A program made the position numbers and the translations under genes. From an uncultured Phycisphaerales bacterium (GTDB lineage: Bacteria > Planctomycetota > Phycisphaerae > Phycisphaerales > UBA1924): DNA of 64,000 nt. The stretch covers positions 22,077-86,076 of the forward strand of contig CALMPG010000138.1 of assembly GCA_937871915.1 (NCBI GenBank), written 5' to 3'. Of this stretch, positions 17,810-28,813 are shown piece by piece. Each line of letters starts with the position of its first letter. The stretch's first letter is position 1. Under the pieces are notes generated by a model. That model was not told the DNA's origin. It worked only from the letters and a program-made list of their open reading frames with translations, and ran no database searches.

Positions 17810-19285
17810 GTGAGTCCGACTGGTCCCAAGAGAACGCACGACGGCGGCCACGGCGCGGGCGGCTCGGACGCCGCGCATCATGGGGGCGCTCCGGACCATC
17901 CCGGCGTGGGCGTGCGCCCGACGTGGGAGCCGTGGCTGGCGTGGGCGCTGCTTCTTGTGGCCATCGGCTTTGGCGTGCTCGTCGAGTATCGCTCCGTGTA
18001 CTCCGATCGCCGGCGCACCGACGCGGGGGTGTTCTTTCGGGCCGGATACGCGGCCCGGGTGGGGGCGAATCCCTACACCATTCCCGACGAGAACTTCTGG
18101 TATTTCCTCTATCCCCCGAGCGTGGCGATCGGCTTTGTGCCGCTCGCGGACCCGCCGCCGATCGCGCCCGCGGGGGAGCCCGCGCCCGCGCCGGATACCA
18201 AGACCGACCAGCGGTCGTACGTCCCGTATCCGGTCTCGGTGGCCATCTGGTACGCGATCGGCATCGCGACGCTGGTCGTGTGCGTGGAGTGTCTGAGCCG
18301 TGCCCTCATCGGCGGCGCCGCCGATCCCCGCGTGCGGGCCCTGCGACCCAGCCAGGGCGGGTGGTGGAACATCCGGCTCTGGCCGCTGCTCATGGCCCTG
18401 CCCGATGTGCTCAGCACGCTCTCGCGCGGGCAGATCAACCTTCTCGTGCTCGCGTGCATCAGCGCTGGGGTGCTGCTCATGAGCCGGGCCAGGTGGTTCT
18501 GGGCGGGCTTCCTGCTCTCGGCGGCGGCGTGCATCAAGGTGATCCCGGGGATTCTGCTCTTCGATGTGCTGACGCGCCGGGGCTGGAAGACGGTGGTGGG
18601 GTATGGTGCGTGCGGTGTGGTGATGCTCATCGCGGTGCCGGCGGTGTACTACGGCCCGGAGCGGGCGTGGGCCTTGTCCTCCGAGTGGCTCGATCGCGTC
18701 GTCCTCGCGGGCCTGATGGGGCGCGAGGATCGCCTGCAGGCCGGCGCCGGTTTCAACGACACGGACAATCTGTCCATCCAGGGCACGCTGCACAACCTGG
18801 TGAATCTCTCCTTGCCGCGCGGCGAGCGCCCGCCGGCGGCGGAGACATGGGTGAAGATTGTTCACGTTGGAATGTCGGTCGGGCTGCTGGCGGTTACGGT
18901 CGCGATCGGAGGGTGGCGACGAAACTCGAGGCCGATCGCGATCGAGATCATGCTGCGGACCGGCATGCTCTGCTGCGTGATGCTCATGGCCGCCCCGATG
19001 GTCCACCGGCACTACTACGCGATGCTCATGCCCGCGCTGGCGGGGCTCACGTTTGTGAACCTGATGAGGTCGAGGCTCGCGGTGCCCAATGGGTGGGGGG
19101 CGTGGCTGATCCCGCTGTATCCGGTGGTGATGTCGATCCCGCGGATGGCGCCAAACGGCGAGGGGATCTTGCGGGACCTGCCGATTCCGCTGGCGGTGAA
19201 CCTGGTGGTGTGGGGGTTGTGTGCGCGGGAGTTGATGGCGGTTGGTCGCGTTGACGAGGCAAACGAAGAAGCCCCCGGCGAATGA
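17810..19285 (+). CDS. GT87-like polytopic glycosyltransferase (DUF2029)
   Basis: This 491-residue integral membrane protein has about ten membrane segments. The YPPSV and NPY motifs (GANPYTIPD, FLYPPSVAIGF) after the first segments, with an early Asp (RRTDAGVFFRAG), are typical of GT87/DUF2029 polyprenol-phosphate-mannose-dependent transferases. It would add a sugar to a lipid or glycan on the outer face of the membrane; the acceptor is unknown. GTG 17810 was taken as the start because a TACACT box ends 8 nt before it and the sequence becomes membrane-protein-like after about 40 residues. The stop lies inside a hairpin shared with dnaK. Confidence 0.75.
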   Translation: MSPTGPKRTHDGGHGAGGSDAAHHGGAPDHPGVGVRPTWEPWLAWALLLVAIGFGVLVEYRSVYSDRRRTDAGVFFRAGYAARVGANPYTIPDENFWYFLYPPSVAIGFVPLADPPPIAPAGEPAPAPDTKTDQRSYVPYPVSVAIWYAIGIATLVVCVECLSRALIGGAADPRVRALRPSQGGWWNIRLWPLLMALPDVLSTLSRGQINLLVLACISAGVLLMSRARWFWAGFLLSAAACIKVIPGILLFDVLTRRGWKTVVGYGACGVVMLIAVPAVYYGPERAWALSSEWLDRVVLAGLMGREDRLQAGAGFNDTDNLSIQGTLHNLVNLSLPRGERPPAAETWVKIVHVGMSVGLLAVTVAIGGWRRNSRPIAIEIMLRTGMLCCVMLMAAPMVHRHYYAMLMPALAGLTFVNLMRSRLAVPNGWGAWLIPLYPVVMSIPRMAPNGEGILRDLPIPLAVNLVVWGLCARELMAVGRVDEANEEAPGE

Positions 19286-19294
19286 CCGGGGGCT
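19270..19294. terminator. Bidirectional terminator between GT87-like gene and dnaK
   Basis: A perfect 9-bp stem (agcccccgg/ccgggggct) contains the stop codon of the plus-strand gene. On the minus strand it is followed by a T-rich run, so it is a good Rho-independent terminator for dnaK. Confidence 0.75.
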
Positions 19295-19346
19295 CTGGAC
19301 ATGCTCGAGTTGCACGACCTCTGGCTGACGCGAGAAGCACGCCGGC

Positions 19347-21449
<2,103 letters not shown>

Positions 21450-21514
21450 TTATCGAAACGAACGGTCGTGGGCGAGGCACTTGGATCGGGTTGTCTGCCG
21501 ATCTGGCAGATGGC

Positions 21515-23986
21515 CTAGAACGGCTCGGGAATCACCTCGACCGCCTCCTCGAACTCGTCTACCCCGGGCTTGATCACCTGGGTAGGGAGTCCCTCCGGCA
21601 GCGCGGCCAGAAACATCCGGCCGTATCGGGCCGTGGCGATCCGGGGATCCAGCACCACCACCCGGCCCCGGTCGGCCTTGCTCCGGATCAGACGGCCAAA
21701 CCCCTGCTTGAATCGGATGATGGCGCGCGGAAGTGAATCCTGCATGAACGGGTTCGCCCCCGTGAGTTCGATCCGCTCGTTGCGGGCCTGCACGAGCGGG
21801 CGGTCCGGCGGCTCGAAGGGAAGGCGGGTGATGATGACGTTGCGGAGCCGGTCGCCCCGAACGTCCACGCCCTGCCAGAAACTCGCCGCCCCGAAGAGCA
21901 CGCCGTCGTCCTCCTGCACGAAGCGTTTGAGAATGGCCTGTCGCGAGCCGTCGCGCCCCTGAACGAAGAGTGGCCACCCCTCGCGGGCGAATGCCGCGCG
22001 GAGCCGATCGGCGCAGGCGTACATGGTGGCGAAGGACGTGAACAGGACGAACGCCCCGCCGTGCGTGGAGCGGAGGTGGTGGTGGATGCGATCGGAAAGA
22101 GCGTCGTTGAACGACGGCCCGCCGCGCGCCTGGGTGCGGAGGTGCTTGGGATCGGGAACGGTCAGGTCGATGATGATCTTGGCCTGTCGGCGGTAGTCGA
22201 AGGGCGAGCCGAGTTGCAGTGTGGTAGCGGTGGAGATGCCGAGGTTGGTCGAGATGTGGGCGAACGCGCCGTCGGGTCGGGCGCCGGGCCCGGGGGAGTC
22301 GTCGGCGGTCTTGGCCGCGCGGGTGGCAAGCGTCGCGCTCGTGAGGACGATGCCGGTCCGCTTGGGCGCCGCGGGCTTGTGTGCACCCGCCGTTGCCCGC
22401 GCCTGGTCGTCGGCCGAACCGCCCTCGCGGCCATCCGCGGCCGGCACGCTCTCGCCGGGGCCCGGCTCGAAGAGGTACTTCTTGAGGATGTGCGCGATCT
22501 CGATGGGCGCACACGCGAGCGTGACGCGCGGCCCGAAGCGACGCTGCCGGACGGGCCCGCCGGTGCCGGCGTCGTCGTGGTCATCGTCGTCGCCCCCGGC
22601 GTGCACCGCCGCGCCCGCCGCCGGACGATCCCCCTCGACCTCCACCCAATAGGCGTACAGCGGATCGCCGCGCTCGGTGAATCCGAGCGATTGCCCGATC
22701 ATGGCCGCGGCACACTCGCCGATCTCGGAGGCCCGCTTGGCCAGGGCACCCAGTTCCAGCCGCTCGTTGGGATCCTCAAGCCCATCGCGGATGCGCCGGA
22801 GCGCAAGGGCGAGTTCGGCCATCGTCGGCGAGAGGGGATTGTCGATCAGGTCGGGCCGGCGCAGGCGACCGCCCCCCGCGCCGGACTGCCGCCAGAAATG
22901 CAGCAGGTCCTCGAAGAACGCCGTGCACGCGTGCTCGGCCTGCTGCACCAGCGTGAGCGCCCGATCGACCGCCCCCGCGTTGCCGATCGAGAGCGATTTC
23001 TCGAGCAGGTACCCCCGCCGACGCTTGGGCGAGTAGAGCGTGCGGAGCAGCCGCATCACGCGCGGCATGGAGAGCCCCAGCCCGAAGTGCTCGCACGCGG
23101 CATCTTCGAGGCCGTGGGCCTCGTCAAAGATCACATGGTCGTAGTTCGGGAGAATGGCCTTGATCTGGACCGTCGCGCCCCCGGGTGGCACGGACGGCTT
23201 GCCGCCCGTGTCGGGCTCGTCCTGCGCGGCGCTCGCGGTCGTGGCCGCGTGTCGCGTGCGAAGCGCAAGGTCGGAGAAGAACAGCGCGTGATTGCAGACG
23301 ATGAGGTTGGCCTTCTCGAGTTCCTTCCGCGCGGCCTGATAGAAGCACTGGTCGTACTTGGGGCACTTGCGTCCCATGCAGTTGTCCGAGTCCGATCGGA
23401 CATGCTCCCACACCTCGGGCCGCCGCAGCACCGGGAGCGAACTCAGCGTGCCGTCCGCCGTCGCGTAGGCCCACTCCTCGACCGCATGCAGCGAGGCCCG
23501 GGCCTCCGCGTCGGACATGATCAGATCGGCCCGCCTCGACGCCAGGCCGAGCCGGCGGATGGAGAGGTAGTTGCCCCGCCCCTTGGCCAGCACCGGCAGC
23601 AGCGCGGGCGGAGCGACCGGTTTTCCCGGCGAGTCCGGGCCCGGCGGCGGGGACCGATTGCCCCACTCCGCCAGCGTCTCCATCAGCAGCGGGATGTCCT
23701 TGAACATCAACTGCTCCTGCAGCGCGATCGTCGAGGTGGCGATCACGACCTTCTCCCCCCGCTGGATGCACCGCAGGATGGCCGGAACCAGGTACGCGAA
23801 ACTCTTTCCCACCCCCGTCCCCGCCTCGACCAGCAGCCGCTGGCGCGACTCGAACGCCGCCGCAACGGCCTCCCCCATCCGCACCTGCTCCGGGCGCGGC
23901 TCATACCCCGCGCTGCCCAGCATCGCCCGCATCAGGGCCGCGACGGGTCCGGCGGGACCAAGGATTTCGGGAACGGTCAGGGGCAC
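21515..23986 (-). CDS. DinG/XPD-like Fe-S helicase
   Basis: This 823-residue superfamily 2 helicase has Walker A AGTGVGKS (55-62) and the DEAH box (FDEAHGLED). Four Cys sit in the layout of the DinG/XPD iron-sulfur domain (C..C..C then C in NLIVCNH). C-terminal motifs GAASFWQGVDV and QGFGRLIRS complete the ATPase core. Such enzymes unwind DNA, R-loops or G-quadruplexes with 5'-3' polarity. The GTG start at 23986 is preceded at 5 nt by TACCAT, so the mRNA is probably leaderless. No exonuclease domain is present at the N-terminus. Confidence 0.92.
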   Translation of the reverse strand: MPLTVPEILGPAGPVAALMRAMLGSAGYEPRPEQVRMGEAVAAAFESRQRLLVEAGTGVGKSFAYLVPAILRCIQRGEKVVIATSTIALQEQLMFKDIPLLMETLAEWGNRSPPPGPDSPGKPVAPPALLPVLAKGRGNYLSIRRLGLASRRADLIMSDAEARASLHAVEEWAYATADGTLSSLPVLRRPEVWEHVRSDSDNCMGRKCPKYDQCFYQAARKELEKANLIVCNHALFFSDLALRTRHAATTASAAQDEPDTGGKPSVPPGGATVQIKAILPNYDHVIFDEAHGLEDAACEHFGLGLSMPRVMRLLRTLYSPKRRRGYLLEKSLSIGNAGAVDRALTLVQQAEHACTAFFEDLLHFWRQSGAGGGRLRRPDLIDNPLSPTMAELALALRRIRDGLEDPNERLELGALAKRASEIGECAAAMIGQSLGFTERGDPLYAYWVEVEGDRPAAGAAVHAGGDDDDHDDAGTGGPVRQRRFGPRVTLACAPIEIAHILKKYLFEPGPGESVPAADGREGGSADDQARATAGAHKPAAPKRTGIVLTSATLATRAAKTADDSPGPGARPDGAFAHISTNLGISTATTLQLGSPFDYRRQAKIIIDLTVPDPKHLRTQARGGPSFNDALSDRIHHHLRSTHGGAFVLFTSFATMYACADRLRAAFAREGWPLFVQGRDGSRQAILKRFVQEDDGVLFGAASFWQGVDVRGDRLRNVIITRLPFEPPDRPLVQARNERIELTGANPFMQDSLPRAIIRFKQGFGRLIRSKADRGRVVVLDPRIATARYGRMFLAALPEGLPTQVIKPGVDEFEEAVEVIPEPF

Positions 23987-23991
23987 GGCGG

Positions 23992-23997
23992 ATGGTA
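23992..23997 (-). promoter_or_regulatory. -10-like TACCAT, leaderless start of the DinG-like gene
   Basis: On the minus strand TACCAT ends 5 nt before the GTG start at 23986. The same hexamer stands 5-6 nt before uvrB and uvrD. Confidence 0.6.
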
Positions 23998-24090
23998 CGA
24001 GAAGGCGGACGGGTGGGCGGCGGCCCGGCGCCGCAACAAACTCGGAATTCCCGCAACCCGTCCCCGGGAATGCCAGTACGCCCGAGTGCC

Positions 24091-24405
24091 ATGTCCATCT
24101 TCTTCACCACGGAAGATCGCGCTGTGTGCAAGTATTGTCGGCACCAGTTGCCGAGGTACTCGATGAGCGGCCATTGCCCGCATTGCCGCCACTGGTACGC
24201 CGTTGAGCGGGCGACGGTCGCGCCGGGCCGACTGCGGGCCATCGCCCTGGTGCGGAAGTCCAGGCCCATCTCCCTCGGGCGGGTCTCGGGTGTCTGGTCG
24301 CCGATCGCGGCCGTCGGATTCGTGCTCGGCAACGCCGCCATCCTCATCATCGTCGGACGCATGGCCCTCCGATCGCTCTGGCACGCGTGTGGAATGACGT
24401 GGTAG
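24091..24405 (+). CDS. Small zinc-ribbon membrane protein
   Basis: This 104-residue protein has an N-terminal four-Cys zinc ribbon (C13-K-Y-C16 and C29-P-H-C32), a basic linker and one membrane segment near residues 69-88. It is divergent from the DinG-like gene and convergent with rsmG, so no operon clue is available. The ATG at 24091 was preferred to upstream in-frame starts because the Cys pairs follow directly. It is distinct from the zinc-ribbon pair at 4754-5673, where the ribbon is C-terminal. The function is unknown. Confidence 0.6.
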   Translation: MSIFFTTEDRAVCKYCRHQLPRYSMSGHCPHCRHWYAVERATVAPGRLRAIALVRKSRPISLGRVSGVWSPIAAVGFVLGNAAILIIVGRMALRSLWHACGMTW

Positions 24406-24435
24406 CGGTGGGGGGGAAATGGTGGGAGTTGGGGG

Positions 24436-25284
24436 TCATCGTTCGCGCGCCACGCCCAGCGGCACCCGCGCCGGCTCCCCGTCCTTGCGCGGATACAGGC
24501 GCGGCGTGCGCGTCGTCTTCTCCAGAATCACCAGCCGCCCCGTCGGCGTCTCGCTCGTCTGCACGTGCCGAAGGCCGATCAGGCCCAGCGCCCTGGCCGT
24601 CTCGGCGAGTTCCGCCTCCGCCTTGGCGCCCTTCACCGCGATGACGATACCGTGGGGGCGGACGAGCGGGCCGCAGAGTTCGGCCACAATCGCCAAATGC
24701 CCGAGAGCCCGGGCGATGGCCGCGTCGTAGCGCTCGCGATGGACCTTGTGCTCCTGCCCGATCACTTCGGCCCGGGTCTGCAGCACGCGGGCGTTGCCCA
24801 GCCCAAGATCGCGAATCGCCCGCCTCAGGAACGCCACCTTCTTGCCGGTGGACTCCACCATCGTGAACCGAACGTCGGGCATGACGATGGCCAGCGGAAT
24901 CGCCGGGACGCCCCCGCCCGAGCCGATATCCACCACGGAAAGGGGATGGGCGACGGCTGGTGCGCCGGCCGCCGTCGGCGCGGCCGTCCGCTCGTCCGCG
25001 TCGTTGCGGGCCTTGGCCGACGCTTCGCCTTGCAGCGATGCCAGCACCGGCACCAGCGACAACGCATCGAGGATGTGCTTGGTCCACGCCTGTGTCGGGT
25101 CGGTGATGGCCGTGAGATTCGTGGTCTCGTTGGCGTGCAGCAGCAGGGCCAGAAACCGCCCAAGGCGCTCGGTGTCGCCCGGGTCGAACTCCACCCCCAG
25201 CGCGCCGGCGGCCCCCGCAAACCCCTCCGGCGGGACCAAGGGCTCAATCGGGGCCGGGGGTTGAACTGGCTCATCTGGCGGCAT
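24436..25284 (-). CDS. rsmG: 16S rRNA (guanine-N7)-methyltransferase RsmG
   Basis: This 282-residue protein has the RsmG/GidB pattern NLTAI followed by KHILDALS, the SAM-binding motif VVDIGSGGGVPAIPLA and the VESTGKKVAFLR segment. It methylates G527 (E. coli numbering) of 16S rRNA, using S-adenosylmethionine. It is longer than usual (about 210) because of an N-terminal Pro-rich extension and a 30-residue Ala-rich insertion before the SAM motif. The ATG at 25284 has TACCCT ending 5 nt upstream, so a leaderless mRNA is likely. There is no gidA neighbour. Confidence 0.93.
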   Translation of the reverse strand: MPPDEPVQPPAPIEPLVPPEGFAGAAGALGVEFDPGDTERLGRFLALLLHANETTNLTAITDPTQAWTKHILDALSLVPVLASLQGEASAKARNDADERTAAPTAAGAPAVAHPLSVVDIGSGGGVPAIPLAIVMPDVRFTMVESTGKKVAFLRRAIRDLGLGNARVLQTRAEVIGQEHKVHRERYDAAIARALGHLAIVAELCGPLVRPHGIVIAVKGAKAEAELAETARALGLIGLRHVQTSETPTGRLVILEKTTRTPRLYPRKDGEPARVPLGVARER

Positions 25285-25289
25285 GTGCG

Positions 25290-25295
25290 AGGGTA
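25290..25295 (-). promoter_or_regulatory. -10-like TACCCT, leaderless start of rsmG
   Basis: On the minus strand TACCCT ends 5 nt before the ATG at 25284, the same spacing as at uvrB and the DinG-like gene. Confidence 0.5.
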
Positions 25296-25453
25296 CGAGC
25301 CGGGGGTCGCGGGACTCTGATTTGTCACAGAATCCCCAGAAATGGGCCGCAAACAAATACCTATCATTTCTGAAATCCGGAGACTGTCACCCTAAGGTTC
25401 GCCCTTGCCCCGCACCCCGCGGGGCTGTCCGGGGTGCAACGGCGGAGTTTTCC

Positions 25454-26911
25454 ATGCTCGGGAAGGTCTTCAAGGCGTACGACATCCGCGGCACCTACCC
25501 GGACCCGCTGGACGAGAAGATGGCGTGGCAGATCGGCTTCGGAGTGAGCAAGTTCCTCCTCGCCGACGCCGCGCAGGTGGGGGAGACCAGCCCCATGATG
25601 CACAACATCGTCGTCGGGCGCGACATGCGCAAGAGTTCCCCGAGCCTCACCAAGTCGCTCATCCAGGGGATCAACGACCAGGGCGGGCACGTGGTGGACG
25701 TCGGGCTGGTGGACACGAGTTTCATCTACTTCGCCGTCAACCACCTCGACTGCGCCGGCGGGGTCATGTGCACCGCCAGCCACAACCCCCCCCAGTACAA
25801 CGGCTTCAAGGTCTCCAAACGCAAGGCCAAGCCCGTCGGCGAGGCCACGGGGCTCGCGGAGGTCCGCAAGCACGCGGCCATGACCGACAAGCAGACGGTC
25901 CAGTCCGCCGGCGGACGTACCGAGCAGCGCAACCTCTGGGAGGCCTACGCCCAGCACGTGCGCGCCTTCCTGGACCTCTCCCCCGACTGGGAGAAGAAGG
26001 GCAAACTGAAAATCGTCATCGACGCCTCCAACGGCATGGCCGGGACGATGATCCCGCTGGTCTTCGGCAAGAAGTCCCCCCTCGGACCCGTGCCGGGGCT
26101 GGAGATCGTCGAACTCAACTTCGACAACTCCAAGGGCGAGTTCGTGCACGAGCCCAACCCCCTCGTGGCCTCGAATCTCCGGCAGTTGCAGGAGAAGGTC
26201 GTCTCCGTCGGGGCCGACTGCGGCTTCTGCTACGACGGCGACGCCGATCGCTGCGTCGTCGTAGACGAGCACGGCGCGGTTGTGGGGTGCGACCACCTCA
26301 CGGCGGCCCTCGCGCCGTTCTTCATCAAGAAGGCCGGCAAGGGCGCGCCGGTGGTCTACGACCTGCGCTCCACCAAGGCCGTCCCCGAGGACATCGCCAA
26401 GGCCGGCGGCGTCCCCATCCGTAGCCGCGTCGGCCACGTGTTCATGAAGGCCGTGATGGCGGAGAAGGGGGCGATCTTCGGCGGGGAGGTCTCCGGCCAC
26501 TTCTACTTCCGCGACAACTTCAACGCCGACTCGGGCGCCATCGCCATGTGCACGGTGCTCACCATGCTCAAGGCCACCGGCAAGAGGATGAGCCAGCTCG
26601 TCGCGCCCGCCAAGCGCTACGCCCAGTCCGGCGAGATCAACTACACCATCGAGGACAAGGACGGCGCGCTGGCGAACCTGCACAAGACGCTCCTGGCCTG
26701 GTGCCCCGCCGCCCACGTCGACGAGCTCGACGGCGTCACCATCGACGCCTTCGAGAAGTCCGCCTCCCACCACGGCGGCTGGTGGTGCAACGTCCGCAAG
26801 AGCAACACCGAGCCGTTGCTCCGCCTGAACCTCGAGGCCAAGGACAAGAAAACGCTCGATACCATGCTCGGCAAGATCTCCCCGCTCCTGGGCATCCGCG
26901 TCGATCACTGA
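25454..26911 (+). CDS. Phosphomannomutase/phosphoglucomutase
   Basis: This 485-residue alpha-D-phosphohexomutase has all four family signatures. They are the phosphoserine loop TASHNP (S109), the metal loop DGDADR (261-266), the sugar-binding GGEVSGH and the phosphate-binding RKSNTEP. It interconverts hexose 1- and 6-phosphates, feeding nucleotide-sugar and polysaccharide synthesis. The ATG at 25454 has a ggag ribosome binding site 7 nt upstream and gives the usual KAYDIRG N-terminus. A perfect 27-bp-arm palindrome begins right after the stop, and a KAP-like NTPase gene follows. Confidence 0.93.
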   Translation: MLGKVFKAYDIRGTYPDPLDEKMAWQIGFGVSKFLLADAAQVGETSPMMHNIVVGRDMRKSSPSLTKSLIQGINDQGGHVVDVGLVDTSFIYFAVNHLDCAGGVMCTASHNPPQYNGFKVSKRKAKPVGEATGLAEVRKHAAMTDKQTVQSAGGRTEQRNLWEAYAQHVRAFLDLSPDWEKKGKLKIVIDASNGMAGTMIPLVFGKKSPLGPVPGLEIVELNFDNSKGEFVHEPNPLVASNLRQLQEKVVSVGADCGFCYDGDADRCVVVDEHGAVVGCDHLTAALAPFFIKKAGKGAPVVYDLRSTKAVPEDIAKAGGVPIRSRVGHVFMKAVMAEKGAIFGGEVSGHFYFRDNFNADSGAIAMCTVLTMLKATGKRMSQLVAPAKRYAQSGEINYTIEDKDGALANLHKTLLAWCPAAHVDELDGVTIDAFEKSASHHGGWWCNVRKSNTEPLLRLNLEAKDKKTLDTMLGKISPLLGIRVDH

Positions 26912-26912
26912 A

Positions 26913-26994
26913 CAGAGGCCCGGGCGCAAGCCCGGGCACGGTCTCGCGTTCAGCACACGCCGTTCACGTGCCCGGGCTTGCGCCCGGGCCTCTG
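26913..26994. repeat. 82-nt perfect palindrome, family C
   Basis: Two identical 27-nt arms (26913-26939 and 26968-26994), rich in gcccgggc, flank a 28-nt loop. It fills the gap between the mutase stop codon and the ribosome binding site of the next gene. A half copy is at 3854-3881. In RNA it would fold into a very stable hairpin. Confidence 0.9.
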
Positions 26995-27001
26995 AAGAGC
27001 C

Positions 27002-28636
27002 ATGAACCTCAACCAGTTCCTCGACCACTGGAAGATCGCCGAAAACCCCTTCCGGGGCGAGGAGGCCCGTCAGGACCCCGTGTTCCTCCGGCTTGAGGCC
27101 GCCAGCCAGGCCGGCACCGGCGGCGTCGCCGCCGCGGCGGACATCCCCGCCCCCGTCTCGACGGGCATGATCTCGCACTCCGACTTCGAGAAAATCGCCG
27201 GCGACATCTCACGCCCCTCCACGGCCATCGTCTTCGGCGAAAAAGGAAGCGGCAAGACCGCCATCCGCCTGCAACTCGCCGACCGCCTCGCCGCCTACAA
27301 CGCCCAGCACCCCACGGCCCGCTGCCTCTGGATCGGCTACGACGACCTCAACCCCATCCTCGGGCGCTATTGCGAACGGGCCAAGGTCGAGAAGAAGCCC
27401 AATCTCACCGACACGCTCGCCAAACTCCGGCTGGTGGACCACATCGACGCGATCCTCACGCTGGCCGTCCCCGCGCTGGTGGACGCGATGCTCAGGGAGA
27501 ACACGGTGCGCACCGGCGCGCCGCCGGTCTCCATCTCGCTCCCCGAGGAGCCGAAGAAGATCGTCAAGAAGATGGACGCCCCCACGCGCCGCGACCTGCT
27601 CGTCCTGCAGACGGCCTACGACCGCCCCGACGCCCCCGTCGGCGCCGAGGTGCGCACGCACCGCCTCCGCCGCATGCTCCGCATCGTCCCCCCCTTCGGC
27701 TCCATGGTCTGGACGACCCTCGTGCTCGTCGGGTGGATCCCCGCCGCGGTCTACGGCTACGTCGAGTGGAGCGCCGGCAGGATCAGCCTCGATCCCGCGA
27801 TGATGACCCACATGGAGAACCCCCTCTGGTGGATCGCGGGCCTGCTCTTCCTCTACCTGCTCATCCTGCTCAAGCGGGCCGTCTACGACCGCCTCAAGTA
27901 CATCACCCTCGGCCACCGCCTGCGCAAGCAGATCCGCGTGAGCGTGCGCAGCGACTCCAGCTACGGACGCTCCCTGCGCGTCATCCCCCGCGCCCTGGTG
28001 GACTCGAGCGTCCTGCCCATGACCGGTTCCGACGAGACCCGCTACGCCATGCTCGAGCGCCTCCGTCGGGTGCTCCGCCACGCCGGCTACGAGAGCGCGG
28101 TCGTCGTCATGGACCGCGTGGACGAGCCCACGCTCATCGCCGGCGACCCGGACCGCATGAAGGCCGTCGTCTGGCCCATCCTCCACAACAAGTTCCTGCA
28201 ACTCCCCGGCCTGGGCATCAAGATGCTCCTGCCCATCGAACTCCGCCACGCCCTCTTCCGCGAATCGGCCGCCTTCTTCCAGGAGGCCCGCCTGGACAAG
28301 CAGAACCTCGTCGAGCGCCTCGGCTGGACCGGCTCCATGCTCTACGACATGTGCAACCAGCGCCTCCAGGCCTGCCGCGCCCAGGGGGCCCCGCCCCTGG
28401 GCCTCATCGACCTCTTCGGCGACGACGTCACCAAGCAGGACGTCATCGACGCCCTCGACCAGATGCACCAGCCCCGCGACGCCTTCAAGCTCCTCTACCA
28501 GTGCTTCGTGGACCACTGCGCCAGCGTCACCAGCGACCAGGCCCAGTGGCGCATCCCCCGCGCCACGCTCGAGACCGTCAAGAAAGCCCAGGTCGAGCGC
28601 GTCAAGCAACTCCACCGCGGCATCCGCCCGGCCTGA
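27002..28636 (+). CDS. KAP-like membrane P-loop NTPase
   Basis: This 544-residue protein has Walker A GEKGSGKT (79-86) and Walker B AVVVMDRVDE (366-375). Two membrane helices (232-253 and 274-290) lie between them. Membrane segments inside the ATPase domain are the hallmark of KAP NTPases, so the protein probably sits at the inner face of the membrane. The N-terminus (FLDHWKIAENPFRGEEARQD) resembles AAA ATPases that recognise partner proteins. The start has a gaagag ribosome binding site. It lies 90 nt after the mutase, separated by a palindrome that could attenuate transcription. The function is unknown; the KAP label rests on topology, not on a search. Confidence 0.7.
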   Translation: MNLNQFLDHWKIAENPFRGEEARQDPVFLRLEAASQAGTGGVAAAADIPAPVSTGMISHSDFEKIAGDISRPSTAIVFGEKGSGKTAIRLQLADRLAAYNAQHPTARCLWIGYDDLNPILGRYCERAKVEKKPNLTDTLAKLRLVDHIDAILTLAVPALVDAMLRENTVRTGAPPVSISLPEEPKKIVKKMDAPTRRDLLVLQTAYDRPDAPVGAEVRTHRLRRMLRIVPPFGSMVWTTLVLVGWIPAAVYGYVEWSAGRISLDPAMMTHMENPLWWIAGLLFLYLLILLKRAVYDRLKYITLGHRLRKQIRVSVRSDSSYGRSLRVIPRALVDSSVLPMTGSDETRYAMLERLRRVLRHAGYESAVVVMDRVDEPTLIAGDPDRMKAVVWPILHNKFLQLPGLGIKMLLPIELRHALFRESAAFFQEARLDKQNLVERLGWTGSMLYDMCNQRLQACRAQGAPPLGLIDLFGDDVTKQDVIDALDQMHQPRDAFKLLYQCFVDHCASVTSDQAQWRIPRATLETVKKAQVERVKQLHRGIRPA

Positions 28637-28813
28637 CAGGCCCCGGGGTCCGCTCCGGGATTGGTCCGATAGGCCCGGCCGCGCAACCCTCACAGGCTCC
28701 CCCGGCGCTGCCGTGACGCAACGTCCGACCCCGCCCCGTCGGGCCGGCCCAAGCCCCGCCCGCGGAGTGCCGAACTCAGTGGACCAGCCGACCCGACTCG
28801 GCCGGGTCCACCC

